A model generated the notes under the pieces. That model saw only the letters and a list, made by a program, of their open reading frames with translations. It did not search any database and was not told the origin of the DNA. A stretch of 33,265 bases of DNA, taken from positions 1 through 33,265 of the forward strand of contig JAUQQP010000030.1 in NCBI GenBank assembly GCA_030549855.1. The letters are read 5' to 3'. Made by a program: the position numbers and the translations under genes. This document shows, piece after piece, positions 23,896 to 32,224 of this stretch. Numbering within the stretch: the stretch's first letter is position 1; each line of letters starts with the position of its first letter. This stretch comes from Cyanobacteriota bacterium SRBZ.bins.94.201705. GTDB lineage: Bacteria; Cyanobacteriota; Cyanobacteriia; Cyanobacteriales; Cyanobacteriaceae.

Positions 23896-25002
23896 ATGGA
23901 CTGGTGGCAAAGACTAAAGAATAACTCCCTTGCCAGACTGGGTTTTGGGATTTTGGTAATACTTTATATTTCAGCTATAGGGGCAGACTTTATAGCCCCC
24001 TATGATCCCTATGAACAGGTAGAAAATGCGTCTTTACTGCCTCCTACCAAAATTTACTGGTATGATCAACAAGGAAGGTGGATTGGGCCCCATGTATACC
24101 CCACTACCGCCGGCAAAACTGACCTGGAAACGGGAGAAAGACTATTAGAGGTTGACTATAGCAGGCCTTCTCCTATTAGGCTGTTTGTCAAAACCAAACC
24201 CTATCGTCTCTGGCAAGTTAAACTGCCCCTGCCACCCCGTTTCGAGGAAGTGGAGGTTTTCCCGGGCTTTCTGGTAAACCGGCGTTTGTTTGGTACCATA
24301 GGAGAGGGGAGACTAAACCTCCTGGGCACAGACGAACAAGGAAGGGATGAATTCAGTCGTCTTCTCCATGGGGGTAAGATTAGCCTGTTTATCGGGATTT
24401 TTGGTATTCTTATCTCCTTCCCCCTGGGAATGATTATTGGCGGCATAGCCGGTTATTTTGGGGGCATTGTGGACACCATTATCATGCGTTTAATTGAGGT
24501 GTTGATGACTATCCCCGGTATCTACCTTTTGGTAACCCTGGCTGCCGTTTTACCCCCCAGTCTCAGTAGTGGCACTAGGTTTTTGCTAATAGTCATTATC
24601 ACCTCTTTCCTCAGCTGGTCCGGTTTGGCTAGAATTATCCGAGGACAGGTTTTGGCTATTAGAGAACAAGAATTCGTCCTGGCGGCTAAGGCTTTGGGGG
24701 CTAATCCTTTTTACATTATCCTCCGCCATATTCTCCCTCATACCTCTACTTATGTAATTATCTCTGCTACACTCTCTATCCCCAGTTTCATCATCGCGGA
24801 ATCGGTATTGAGTCTGATTGGTTTGGGCATTCAACAACCTGATCCCAGTTGGGGCAATCTCCTCTCTGTTGCTACCAATGCCTCTATCCTTGTACTACAA
24901 CCGTGGTTGGTATACCCCCCGGCTTTCCTTATAGTCCTTACGGTTTTATGCTTCAACCTGGTGGGAGATGGCCTACGGGATGCCTTAGAGCCAAAATCCT
25001 AA
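23896..25002 (+). CDS. oligopeptide/dipeptide-type ABC transporter permease (DppC/OppC family)
   Basis: A 368-residue inner-membrane permease. The first helix (about 15-33) is followed by about 110 mostly hydrophilic residues, then the BPD permease core with five further helices. The entry motif LLGTDEQGRDEFSRLLHGG, and the ATPase-contact loop ALGANPFYIILRHILPH, are characteristic of the DppC/OppC side. Typical OppC proteins are shorter; the extra periplasmic segment (PPTKIYWYDQQGRWIGPHVY onward) is seen in a subgroup I associate with thermophiles and cyanobacteria. The matching DppB-like permease, binding protein and ATPases are not in this window, so the transporter must be assembled from genes elsewhere. 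Confidence 0.92.
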   Translation: MDWWQRLKNNSLARLGFGILVILYISAIGADFIAPYDPYEQVENASLLPPTKIYWYDQQGRWIGPHVYPTTAGKTDLETGERLLEVDYSRPSPIRLFVKTKPYRLWQVKLPLPPRFEEVEVFPGFLVNRRLFGTIGEGRLNLLGTDEQGRDEFSRLLHGGKISLFIGIFGILISFPLGMIIGGIAGYFGGIVDTIIMRLIEVLMTIPGIYLLVTLAAVLPPSLSSGTRFLLIVIITSFLSWSGLARIIRGQVLAIREQEFVLAAKALGANPFYIILRHILPHTSTYVIISATLSIPSFIIAESVLSLIGLGIQQPDPSWGNLLSVATNASILVLQPWLVYPPAFLIVLTVLCFNLVGDGLRDALEPKS

Positions 25003-25089
25003 TCCCCTCGAAATGTTCACCATAAGCACACCTGTGGGGGCTAGTTTTGCTATTTATAACAAAAGGCCAATCTTAGTAGAAAAGACAAC

Positions 25090-26763
25090 ATGTCCAAAAA
25101 ACATTCCCGATTATACCCCACTATTCGCCCCCTAGTAGCTAAATCTATTGATGGCCTCGTCTTTAAAAATGATACCCTTATTGCCCTCGACTCCCGTAAT
25201 GGCTACCTGTTACAGGTAAATCCCTTCAATAATGATACTAGAATCGTTAACCACTGCCTCTGGGAAGATTTCCTGGGCACCAGGGGTTTGTCTGTTACCC
25301 CCCGTCAACTCTGGTTCACCTGTCAGGAATACATATACCACTGTGAGATAGAATGGCAAAAAGATAACTTGACACTGACTAGTAAACCCCGCATTGCTTT
25401 TTCCATCCCTTACCCCGCTAATGGTATCGCCATCTTCGACAAAACAGTTTACATTACCAGCGAAAGGGCCGGATATATCTACGTCTACTCCCTAGAGGGG
25501 GAAATGATTACTAAATTCAATGCCCCAGGGGTGGGAGTGGAAAACATCACTGTCAAGGGGGATGAATTGTGGGTGTGTGATAACATAGAACAAACCGTTT
25601 ACTGTCTGGATAGGGCCACCGGCGAGACTAAATATAGCATTATTACCCCCTTTGAACATCCCAGCGCCTTAGGTTTTTTAAGAGATAGTAAAACTGCCCA
25701 CCAGGTTTTATATGTGGCCTACAGTGACCAGGAGCCCTATATCCGCGATAATCCTAATAGTGATCCTAGTCATGAATTGGCCTATCGTCCTCGTACTTTC
25801 ATCCATCCTCTCTATTTTAAGTACTTCCCTGACAAAAAATACACTCTCTCCAATGGTTTTCTTATAGAAATGACCTATGTGGAAGAAATATCACCCTTAG
25901 ACCATGCTACCCTAAAAGATGTAGAGTGGCGCATAGCCCTCCCTGCCGAAAGCCCCAGACAAAGAGTTAAAAAGGTTGAGCCTGTTGGTATCCCCTTTGT
26001 AATAGAAGAATATGATGGTCAAAAGGTAGCCCTGTTTAGATTTCCAGAATTGTCTCCCCACAGTCGTCATATTTTCGGTTGGCGAGCTATCCTTGAAGTC
26101 TGGAGTATTAAATACCAATATAAACCCCGGGATTGTGAGAATTTGCCACCCCTTCCCCCCGAATATGAGGACAAATACCTCATCGATGACGATAACCTGG
26201 CTATGAATACGGATATTGTCCTACGGGCGGCAGAAGAGGCTAGGGGTAATGAGACTAATATTCTCCGTAAACTGTATAACATTCGTAACTATGTATACGA
26301 CCACCTGCGCTACGGCATGAAGTCCTATATAGATCCTCCTGATATTGTATTGAAAAGGGGGGTGGGCTCCTGTGGGGAGTATCTGGGGGTATTATTGGCT
26401 TTATGCCGCCTTAATGGCATTGCCTGTCGCACTGTAGGACGCTATAAATGTCCCCGACAACAAGTACTACATTTCGGCGTGCCCCTAATACCCCAATTCA
26501 ACCATGTTTGGATGGAGTTTTACCTCCCCGGCATCGGCTGGCTACCTATGGAATCCAACCCCGACGACATAGAAGACTGTATGGCTTACCCCACTCGCTT
26601 TTTTATGGGTTTGGCATGGTACCACATGGAAATGGCAAAAGACATCCCCTTTGAAACCCTCAAGAGTGAAGGGGAGTATGTCAGCAGAGAAGTGACTACC
26701 ATCGGTAGACTGGCCATCAATCACATCTACTTTACTATCCTGGAAGAATTACCCCCCTACTAG
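25090..26763 (+). CDS. transglutaminase-like protein with beta-propeller-like N-terminal half
   Basis: A 557-residue protein without signal peptide. The N-terminal 200 residues have repeating four-strand patterns of propeller type (LIALDSRNGYLLQVNPFN, GIAIFDKTVYITSERAGYIY, ENITVKGDELWVCDNIEQTV). The C-terminal part is a transglutaminase/papain-like core: Cys428 in RGVGSCGEYLGVL, His472 in FNHVWMEF and GWLPMESNPDD. At the position normally held by the third catalytic Asp this protein has Glu488, with Asp492-Asp493 just after. Most bacterial members of this fold are peptidases or unknown, not cross-linking enzymes. The substrate is unknown. The 3' end overlaps the flavoprotein gene tail-to-tail by 4 bp. 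Confidence 0.85.
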   Translation: MSKKHSRLYPTIRPLVAKSIDGLVFKNDTLIALDSRNGYLLQVNPFNNDTRIVNHCLWEDFLGTRGLSVTPRQLWFTCQEYIYHCEIEWQKDNLTLTSKPRIAFSIPYPANGIAIFDKTVYITSERAGYIYVYSLEGEMITKFNAPGVGVENITVKGDELWVCDNIEQTVYCLDRATGETKYSIITPFEHPSALGFLRDSKTAHQVLYVAYSDQEPYIRDNPNSDPSHELAYRPRTFIHPLYFKYFPDKKYTLSNGFLIEMTYVEEISPLDHATLKDVEWRIALPAESPRQRVKKVEPVGIPFVIEEYDGQKVALFRFPELSPHSRHIFGWRAILEVWSIKYQYKPRDCENLPPLPPEYEDKYLIDDDNLAMNTDIVLRAAEEARGNETNILRKLYNIRNYVYDHLRYGMKSYIDPPDIVLKRGVGSCGEYLGVLLALCRLNGIACRTVGRYKCPRQQVLHFGVPLIPQFNHVWMEFYLPGIGWLPMESNPDDIEDCMAYPTRFFMGLAWYHMEMAKDIPFETLKSEGEYVSREVTTIGRLAINHIYFTILEELPPY

Positions 26764-27368
26764 GGATTAACCTCCTGCCACTCCCACACCCCTTCTTTAA
26801 GGCTATAAATGTAACGATTTTGCGGATTGCCCCTTAACTGTAAATGGTCTACCCATAAGGGTTGTAATAGCAATAAACAAAAATTGGCCGGCGGATTTAT
26901 AATTTCTGATTTCCAATCGCCCCAATCCCATTTTTTCTCTCTCTGTTTTCCCGGTGTAGGCCAAAAGAATTGCTCCTTGCCATTATCACTCAAATTCTCC
27001 CATGCCTTTTGTCTGGCTTCCGAGTAAAGCCCTATCTCTTCTTGCCCTACATTACTGTCATTCACCCATTCTTCTACTATTATTACTGTCCCCCTGATTC
27101 TAAATTGTTCCCTGGTTTTTGTAAAGTACCAACAAACCTCCGCCACGGGATTTATTTTTAAATCCTCATATTTTTGACTCCTTTTGTCCGTAACCATTTG
27201 CAGATAATTAGTGTTTTCTAAAAACCCCCTAAACACCACTGTCCTATTAGCGGGATAACCCTGGGCAGTTACTGTGGCTAATTGGATATATTTACTGTGA
27301 GTTACTTCCTTATTTCGTTTTATCGCTTTCTCCAAGACAAGACGCCAAGGTGCTATTGCTTCACCCAT
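26760..27368 (-). CDS. PPOX-type FMN-dependent flavoprotein (cyanobacterial family)
   Basis: A 202-residue member of the pyridoxamine-5'-phosphate-oxidase-like split-barrel family, of the cyanobacterial type often annotated Npun_F5749-like. Typical stretches are YIQLATVTAQGYPANRTVVF, TDKRSQKYEDLKINPVAEVC, WYFTKTREQFRIRG and the C-terminal WVDHLQLRGNPQNRYIY. It probably binds FMN as a dimer in the cytosol; whether it oxidises pyridoxamine phosphate or another substrate is not known. A TTG two codons upstream (27374) extends the frame, but the ATG at 27368 is preferred. It is convergent with the transglutaminase-like gene, sharing the bases CTAG as overlapping stop codons. Confidence 0.9.
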   Translation of the reverse strand: MGEAIAPWRLVLEKAIKRNKEVTHSKYIQLATVTAQGYPANRTVVFRGFLENTNYLQMVTDKRSQKYEDLKINPVAEVCWYFTKTREQFRIRGTVIIVEEWVNDSNVGQEEIGLYSEARQKAWENLSDNGKEQFFWPTPGKQREKKWDWGDWKSEIINPPANFCLLLLQPLWVDHLQLRGNPQNRYIYSLKEGVWEWQEVNP

Positions 27369-27426
27369 GGACAATACTTAACATAACAACAGCTCCCCAT
27401 TCTACCATGTCCTGTTTCTCTTCCAC

Positions 27427-27535
27427 AAAAGGGAATAAATGTAAAGGGAAAGTAAAAAATTTTTAATTAACTTAGAAAAACTTAGGAAAATTTTGGGGAA
27501 AAATCAGGTTAAAATTAGGTAAAAAAGAGGGAAAA
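27427..27535. promoter_or_regulatory. phased A-tracts upstream of the GH57 gene
   Basis: A-tracts of four to six bases recur at 27476-27480, 27487-27490, 27499-27503, 27511-27514, 27521-27526 and 27532-27535, that is every 10-12 bp; earlier ones lie at 27427-27430 and 27454-27459. Such helical phasing predicts intrinsically curved DNA, often found near promoters. It ends about 37 bp before the GH57 ATG. Confidence 0.6.
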
Positions 27536-27571
27536 TAATAAGGGTTTGTAGTAAGAAAATTGGGAGAGAAA

Positions 27572-29023
27572 ATGACCACCTATACTGTAGTAGACATTCC
27601 CCCCATTGCCGGTGAAGAAGAGAGGATATTGTCCATAGTTAACCATTCTGAGCCAGTATATTTACCTATAACCAACATAGACCCCAACAAAATCCGGTCA
27701 GGATTCGCCTGTGCCCTCCACATGCACCAACCAATAATCCCAGCAGGACCAAATGGGGCCTTAATATCCAATCTTCAGTATATGTTTGAACACCCCCACG
27801 AAAATGATAACCACAATGCTGGGCCCTTTACCTGGTGCTATCGTCGCATGGGAGACTTCATCCCCGAGTTGGTCAACAACGGTTGTAATCCCCGAATTAT
27901 GTTAGACTACTCCGGTAACTTGCTCTGGGGGTTCCAACAGATGAACCGTCATGACATATTGGATAACCTGAAAAAGATCACCTGTGATCCCCGCTACTAC
28001 GTATATGTAGAATGGCTGGGCACCATGTGGTCTCATGCAGTGGCCCCATCCACCCCCATCCCGGATTTGAAACTCCATATGCTGGCCTGGCAACACCATT
28101 TCGCCTCTATCTTCGGGGAAGACGCCCTCAGAAGGGTTAAAGGCTTCTCGCCACCGGAAATGCACCTGCCTAACCACCCTGATACCGCCTATGAGTATAT
28201 CAAAGCCCTCAAGGAATGTGGCTATCGTTGGCTGCTTGTACAGGAACATTCCGTGGAACGTCCCGATGGTTCCGGCTTACGTCACGACGACAAGTATATT
28301 CCCAACCGCTTAGTGACACGCAATTCCAAGGGAGAGGAAATCAGTATCACCGCCTTGATCAAAACTCAGGGGTCTGATACTAAACTCGTAGCACAAATGC
28401 AACCCTACTATGAAGCCAAGGGAAGGGGTAGACAAAACATAGGGGATGTATCTGTACCCTCCTGTGTCACCCAGATTGCCGACGGGGAAAATGGTGGTGT
28501 GATGATGAATGAATACCCCGGTGCCTTCCACCCCGTATGGTATCAAATCCGCGACAATTTTGAGGGAGTAGTAGGTTTGAATGGTACTGAATATATCGAG
28601 CTGGTGGAATCCCTGGGTGTTAAACCAGAAGACTATCCTGTCTGTCAGCCAGTAGGGCAACACAAGATTTGGGCCAAGGTGGGAGATAACATCACCCCTG
28701 AAACCGTGGAAAAGGCCATCGAGGAGTTGAAAAAAGAAGACCCTCGTTTCCACATGGAGGGGGCATCTTGGACCAATAATATCAGTTGGGTGCGGGGATA
28801 TGAGAATGTTTTAGGCCCCATGAATGAACTTAGTGCCAAATTCCACGAAAAATTCGACCCTCTGGTAGCCCAAAACCCCAGCTACACCAAAACCAGAGAA
28901 TATCAACAAGCCCTGTTGTACAACCTTTTAGTACAAACCAGTTGCTTCCGTTACTGGGGCCAGGGTAAATGGACGGACTACGCCCAACAATTGTACCGTC
29001 GCGGCATTGAATTGTGTCAATAA
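27572..29023 (+). CDS. glycoside hydrolase family 57 protein
   Basis: A 483-residue enzyme of the GH57 fold (alpha-amylase, branching enzyme and 4-alpha-glucanotransferase family). The first GH57 motif appears as FACALHMHQPI. The nucleophile motif appears as KGFSPPEMHLPN with Glu196. A later QIADGENGGVMMNEYPG stretch with Asp304 fits the acid/base region. Its specificity cannot be read from the sequence; glycogen-type alpha-glucans are the usual substrates of the family. A TTG at 27560 would add four residues, but the ATG at 27572 has GGGAG at ideal distance. The gene is preceded by phased A-tracts, followed by a long hairpin, and has no obvious operon partner. Confidence 0.88.
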   Translation: MTTYTVVDIPPIAGEEERILSIVNHSEPVYLPITNIDPNKIRSGFACALHMHQPIIPAGPNGALISNLQYMFEHPHENDNHNAGPFTWCYRRMGDFIPELVNNGCNPRIMLDYSGNLLWGFQQMNRHDILDNLKKITCDPRYYVYVEWLGTMWSHAVAPSTPIPDLKLHMLAWQHHFASIFGEDALRRVKGFSPPEMHLPNHPDTAYEYIKALKECGYRWLLVQEHSVERPDGSGLRHDDKYIPNRLVTRNSKGEEISITALIKTQGSDTKLVAQMQPYYEAKGRGRQNIGDVSVPSCVTQIADGENGGVMMNEYPGAFHPVWYQIRDNFEGVVGLNGTEYIELVESLGVKPEDYPVCQPVGQHKIWAKVGDNITPETVEKAIEELKKEDPRFHMEGASWTNNISWVRGYENVLGPMNELSAKFHEKFDPLVAQNPSYTKTREYQQALLYNLLVQTSCFRYWGQGKWTDYAQQLYRRGIELCQ

Positions 29024-29029
29024 CAACTT

Positions 29030-29074
29030 CTAGGGGTAGGGATAACTAAGGGTACTCCTCACCCCCTCCCCTAG
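29030..29074. terminator. hairpin between convergent genes
   Basis: CTAGGGG 29030-29036 pairs perfectly with CCCCTAG 29068-29074, and inner G and C runs extend the stem. It begins 7 bp after the GH57 stop and ends 8 bp before the end of the opposite gene, so it could terminate both. There is no T-run on either side, so it is not a classic intrinsic terminator. Confidence 0.5.
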
Positions 29075-29082
29075 CCAGACTG

Positions 29083-29283
29083 TTAGGAAAAAGTTTCATT
29101 AAGCTGGTGTAAAAGGTCGTCTAACTCCTCTAAGGCTTGACTCACATCTAGTCGCAACTCTCCAAGGGGTAATTCTAACAGTTGCACCAATATCTCCCTC
29201 TTGTCGGCAATGGACTTTATTTTCTCCTTAATGGTAGTTTTTGAGTTGTCAGTATTGCTATTCATACTCTCCCCTATGCTCAT
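29083..29283 (-). CDS. small helical protein downstream of mlaD
   Basis: A 66-residue soluble protein, mostly one or two charged helices (IKEKIKSIADKREILVQLLE, then LRLDVSQALEELDDLLHQLN). I do not recognise it by name, though short cyanobacterial proteins with a similar ADKR...LVQLL...LEELDDL pattern occur. The ATG at 29283 is used here; a second ATG at 29265 has GGGGAG directly before it and may be the real start, giving 60 residues. It begins 16 bp after the mlaD stop, so it is probably translated from the same mRNA as the MlaF/MlaD genes and could be an accessory factor. Confidence 0.6.
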   Translation of the reverse strand: MSIGESMNSNTDNSKTTIKEKIKSIADKREILVQLLELPLGELRLDVSQALEELDDLLHQLNETFS

Positions 29284-29299
29284 CACAGTCTCTATTGTA

Positions 29300-30592
29300 T
29301 CAGTCGGGACGATTATAGGGAGTTAGGGTAAGTTGGGCAAAACTTCTTTTCTCCAATTGTTGTAACATTATGGCCAATTCTACCTGTTTTTCCAGCAAGT
29401 CTGTATAGGAAACTAGATTACTTAGGCCATCTATCAACCTCCTCAAATTACGTTTGAATTGAGGATCTCCTGTAAACTCTTCTATATCAGAAGTAATCTT
29501 AGCAGTATTAGCAAAAGTCACCCTGGCCGAGTCCAAAGTTTGCTGGAGAGTTACAAGGGTAGCTGGATTATTCAATTGGGCGGAAACCGTTGTCAAGTCG
29601 TTGCTGATTTTTACTAGGTTGTCGCTTATCTGACTCAGATTTTTAGCTATTTTCCCCACATCTTTCCCCTCTACTTGCGACAGGAGAGTATTAGTGGTTT
29701 CCGTCAACTGGGCTATATTTTCCACCATATTTTGCAAATTATTCTTGTTATCTGCAATCAAATTATTGAGATTAAAACTCAACAGTCTCAGTTGGAGGGC
29801 AAGGGCAGTATATTCACTCCCTAACCGTTGTATTTGAGTATTGGTGGTGTCTCCCACCTTTCTGACTTGGGCGTCGACAGTTTGAGCAGTCTGGGAAAGG
29901 GATTGGGCAGTGGTAGTAATTACCTCGGTAGTGTCTCCTAGTTTTTCCAGGTTTTCATTGACGCTTTTGGCTAGGGAGTCCATCTCCGCCGTTAGGATTT
30001 TAGTAGTCTTGGTAACCTCTTGAGACAGAAGAGTAAACTCGTCTAAGGCTTTATTGGCTTTGAGGATGGTTTGATTTAGGTTTTCCAAAAAATTCTGGTT
30101 GTCCAAACCCTCTGCCAAACGGGCTAAACTTTCTGTAAAGTCGGGGGAAGCCTTTGCTGTGACCTGTTGGCCATTACACAAAATCAGTCCCTTTTGTTTA
30201 CAATCCTTATCCAGGGGGCTTATTTTTTGTGTCTCATCCAGGGCTTGAAGGGGGGTAATATTTACATTAACCTCTCCCAGTAAACCTGAGCGAATGGTAG
30301 AAACTGTCACATTTTTGGGAATAGCCAAGCCTTTGTCTATTTCTGCCACTACCTCTACGCCACTAGCCGTTGGCTGAATGGTATTTATCCTTCCTACCAC
30401 CACCCCCCGGTATAAAACCCTGGCGCCTTCTCTTAAACCCCCCGCATTGTCAAACAGCAACTTCAACTGGTAGTTGCCACCTCGCAGTTGATTCTGCCTG
30501 AGGAAGAAAATGAGCATTCCAAAGGCAAGTAAACCAGACAATAAAAATAATCCAATCAATCCTTCCCTAAACAGTCTACTATGACGCTGCAT
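29300..30592 (-). CDS. mlaD: MlaD-family (MCE) lipid-transport protein, Ycf22/TGD2-like
   Basis: A 430-residue MCE protein, the substrate-binding part of Mla-type lipid ABC transporters; TGD2 in chloroplasts and Ycf22 in algae are relatives. One N-terminal membrane helix (about 11-31) anchors it. The MCE domain spans about residues 40-115 (LKLLFDNAGGLREGARVLYRGVVVGRI, then VSTIRSGLLGEVNVNI). The long remainder, about 150-430, is helical with many Asn, Thr and Gln, probably a coiled coil crossing the periplasm. It is much longer than E. coli MlaD but normal for the cyanobacterial type. mlaF lies 51 bp upstream on the same strand. The symbol denotes the family, not proven function. Confidence 0.92.
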   Translation of the reverse strand: MQRHSRLFREGLIGLFLLSGLLAFGMLIFFLRQNQLRGGNYQLKLLFDNAGGLREGARVLYRGVVVGRINTIQPTASGVEVVAEIDKGLAIPKNVTVSTIRSGLLGEVNVNITPLQALDETQKISPLDKDCKQKGLILCNGQQVTAKASPDFTESLARLAEGLDNQNFLENLNQTILKANKALDEFTLLSQEVTKTTKILTAEMDSLAKSVNENLEKLGDTTEVITTTAQSLSQTAQTVDAQVRKVGDTTNTQIQRLGSEYTALALQLRLLSFNLNNLIADNKNNLQNMVENIAQLTETTNTLLSQVEGKDVGKIAKNLSQISDNLVKISNDLTTVSAQLNNPATLVTLQQTLDSARVTFANTAKITSDIEEFTGDPQFKRNLRRLIDGLSNLVSYTDLLEKQVELAIMLQQLEKRSFAQLTLTPYNRPD

Positions 30593-30643
30593 AACTAAAA
30601 ACCCCCTTTAATACCATAGCCCGGTTGGCCAAAAGATAGCCTC

Positions 30644-31444
30644 CTAATAGTTGATAACCTTAATAGGCCCTTGAGTACTGGCACTAAAAAACTGTCTTAC
30701 CAGGGGATTATCTGTGGTGTCAATTTCCTCAATGTATCCCTCCCACTGGATGACACCATCATAGAGGAAGGCTACCCGTTTACCAGTACGACGGATGGTG
30801 CTCTCCTGGTGTGTTACCATTACATAGGCACAGTCTTTGCACAACTGGCCTTGGATAGAGGTGACCAAATCCTCAATCACCGTAGAGGCAATAGGGTCTA
30901 AGCCAGCGGTAGGCTCATCATATAAGATAACATTAGGTCTTTCCTCTGGTCTTTCCGGATTGTAGATGATGGCGCGGGCAAAACTTACTCGTTTTCGCAT
31001 CCCCCCTGACAGTTGTGAGGGCAAAAGTTCAGCTATTTCCGGCGATAGGCCCACCTTTTCCAACACCTCATCCACCAACTTAGCTATGGTAGCCTCATCC
31101 AGTTTAGAGTGTTCATAGAGATAGAATCCCACATTTTCCCTTACTGTGAGGGAGTCAAACAGTGCTGCTTGTTGGAATACCATGCTAATACGAATTGGTT
31201 CCTCGCTATCCTCTATTAAACCCTCTCGTCTTTGCCCTTTAATATAAATCTCTCCCTCATCAGGGGCAAGTAAACCAGCAATCAGTCTAAGAATTGTAGA
31301 CTTTCCTGCCCCACTAGGGCCTATAATAACAAGAGCATCCCCCTCGTAGATTTTTAAATTAGCCCCCTTTAGAATAACCCTATCCCCAAACGCCTTAGAG
31401 ACTCCCCGCAACTCCACCAGTGGTATTCTCTCTTCCTGACTCAT
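30644..31444 (-). CDS. mlaF: MlaF-type ABC transporter ATP-binding protein
   Basis: A 266-residue ATPase that powers MCE-type lipid transport. Walker A GPSGAGKST (residues 42-50), a Q-loop in VFQQAALFDSLTV, signature LSGGMRKRVSFARAI, Walker B VILYDEPTAGLDP and the H-loop in MVTHQ are all present. QQAALFDSLTVRENVGF and the C-terminal TTDNPLVRQFF are hallmarks of MlaF/TGD3 rather than other ABC ATPases. The frame is open to an ATG at 31495, but the ATG at 31444 matches the family start and lies 8 bp after the stop of the lipoprotein gene. It is in the same orientation as the lipoprotein and mlaD genes. The permease MlaE is not in the window. Confidence 0.93.
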   Translation of the reverse strand: MSQEERIPLVELRGVSKAFGDRVILKGANLKIYEGDALVIIGPSGAGKSTILRLIAGLLAPDEGEIYIKGQRREGLIEDSEEPIRISMVFQQAALFDSLTVRENVGFYLYEHSKLDEATIAKLVDEVLEKVGLSPEIAELLPSQLSGGMRKRVSFARAIIYNPERPEERPNVILYDEPTAGLDPIASTVIEDLVTSIQGQLCKDCAYVMVTHQESTIRRTGKRVAFLYDGVIQWEGYIEEIDTTDNPLVRQFFSASTQGPIKVINY

Positions 31445-31452
31445 ACTATAGT

Positions 31453-32007
31453 TTACTGGCATTTTTTGGCTTCTTGGGCGTAAATCTCCTTCCATTGTTT
31501 CATCTGTTCGGGGTTTTTTGGCTCAATAGATTTAATCTGGGGGTTTCTGGCATAGAAGATTTCATTGGTTTTAGCGGTGATGCCTGCCGGTGAACATTCT
31601 GGGATTTCCTTAAAAGGCATGGGGGCATCTGGATCACTTTCTTTTACCTTCACCTGTACTTCTGTTGACTCCGTAGTCGCTTCTTGTGACGGCGAGGGGG
31701 AAGAGGGTGGAGTATTTTCAGTCTTGTCTGAGGCTTTATTGTTGCCCTTCAGCTGACTGGTGACGGTGTTATCCGGTTGCTGTTGAGGAGTTTGGCCAGT
31801 CACTTCCCTGTTAGTATTATGGTTGCCAGGGGAGACAGTTTGAGAATCCTGTTGGGTTTGAGGAGAAGCCGTCTCTTTCCCCTTCTCATATCCTGACTTT
31901 ATCTCCGCGTTGATTTTCAGATTCAACCCCTCTAATGCCTGACGATCGCAACCAGCGAGGAAAACACTGGCCACCAAAAGGCTTACAATTGTCTTGTTTC
32001 TAAACAT
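31453..32007 (-). CDS. lipoprotein of unknown function in the mla operon
   Basis: 184 residues from the ATG at 32007 (a TTG at 32016 is a less likely start). A signal peptide ends in a lipobox, VASVFLAGC, with Cys20 as the lipidated residue. Residues 40-125 are low-complexity, rich in Ser, Thr, Gln, Asn and Pro, a likely extended linker. The C-terminal 50 residues look folded: IPECSPAGITAKTNEIFYAR and EQMKQWKEIYAQEAKKCQ, with two Cys that could form a disulfide. The stop lies 8 bp before the mlaF start, so translation is probably coupled. This suggests a role in lipid transport, but I know of no characterised homolog. Confidence 0.8.
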   Translation of the reverse strand: MFRNKTIVSLLVASVFLAGCDRQALEGLNLKINAEIKSGYEKGKETASPQTQQDSQTVSPGNHNTNREVTGQTPQQQPDNTVTSQLKGNNKASDKTENTPPSSPSPSQEATTESTEVQVKVKESDPDAPMPFKEIPECSPAGITAKTNEIFYARNPQIKSIEPKNPEQMKQWKEIYAQEAKKCQ

Positions 32008-32107
32008 GAAGGCCAATATGAACTATCCCATCGACGATTCCAACTAATAATTATAGGGTAACAATTTTTGGGGGCTTTTCGTTTTACCCCTAAGACGAAA
32101 ATAACAT

Positions 32108-32137
32108 AAAAAAAAAGCCAGTTAGGCCGGTTTAACC
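32108..32137 (-). terminator. possible terminator after the DUF4870 gene
   Basis: On the minus strand a weak stem (GGTTA 32137-32133 with TAACT 32124-32120) precedes nine T (32116-32108), about 90 bp after the DUF4870 stop. The stem is short and has one G-T pair. Confidence 0.35.
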
Positions 32138-32224
32138 ATTACACTCACATCCAAGCCGCTACTGCCCCCCCATTACTCTTCTTACTGCTACTATTGTATT
32201 GTAAAGACACGGATTTCCGCTTTT

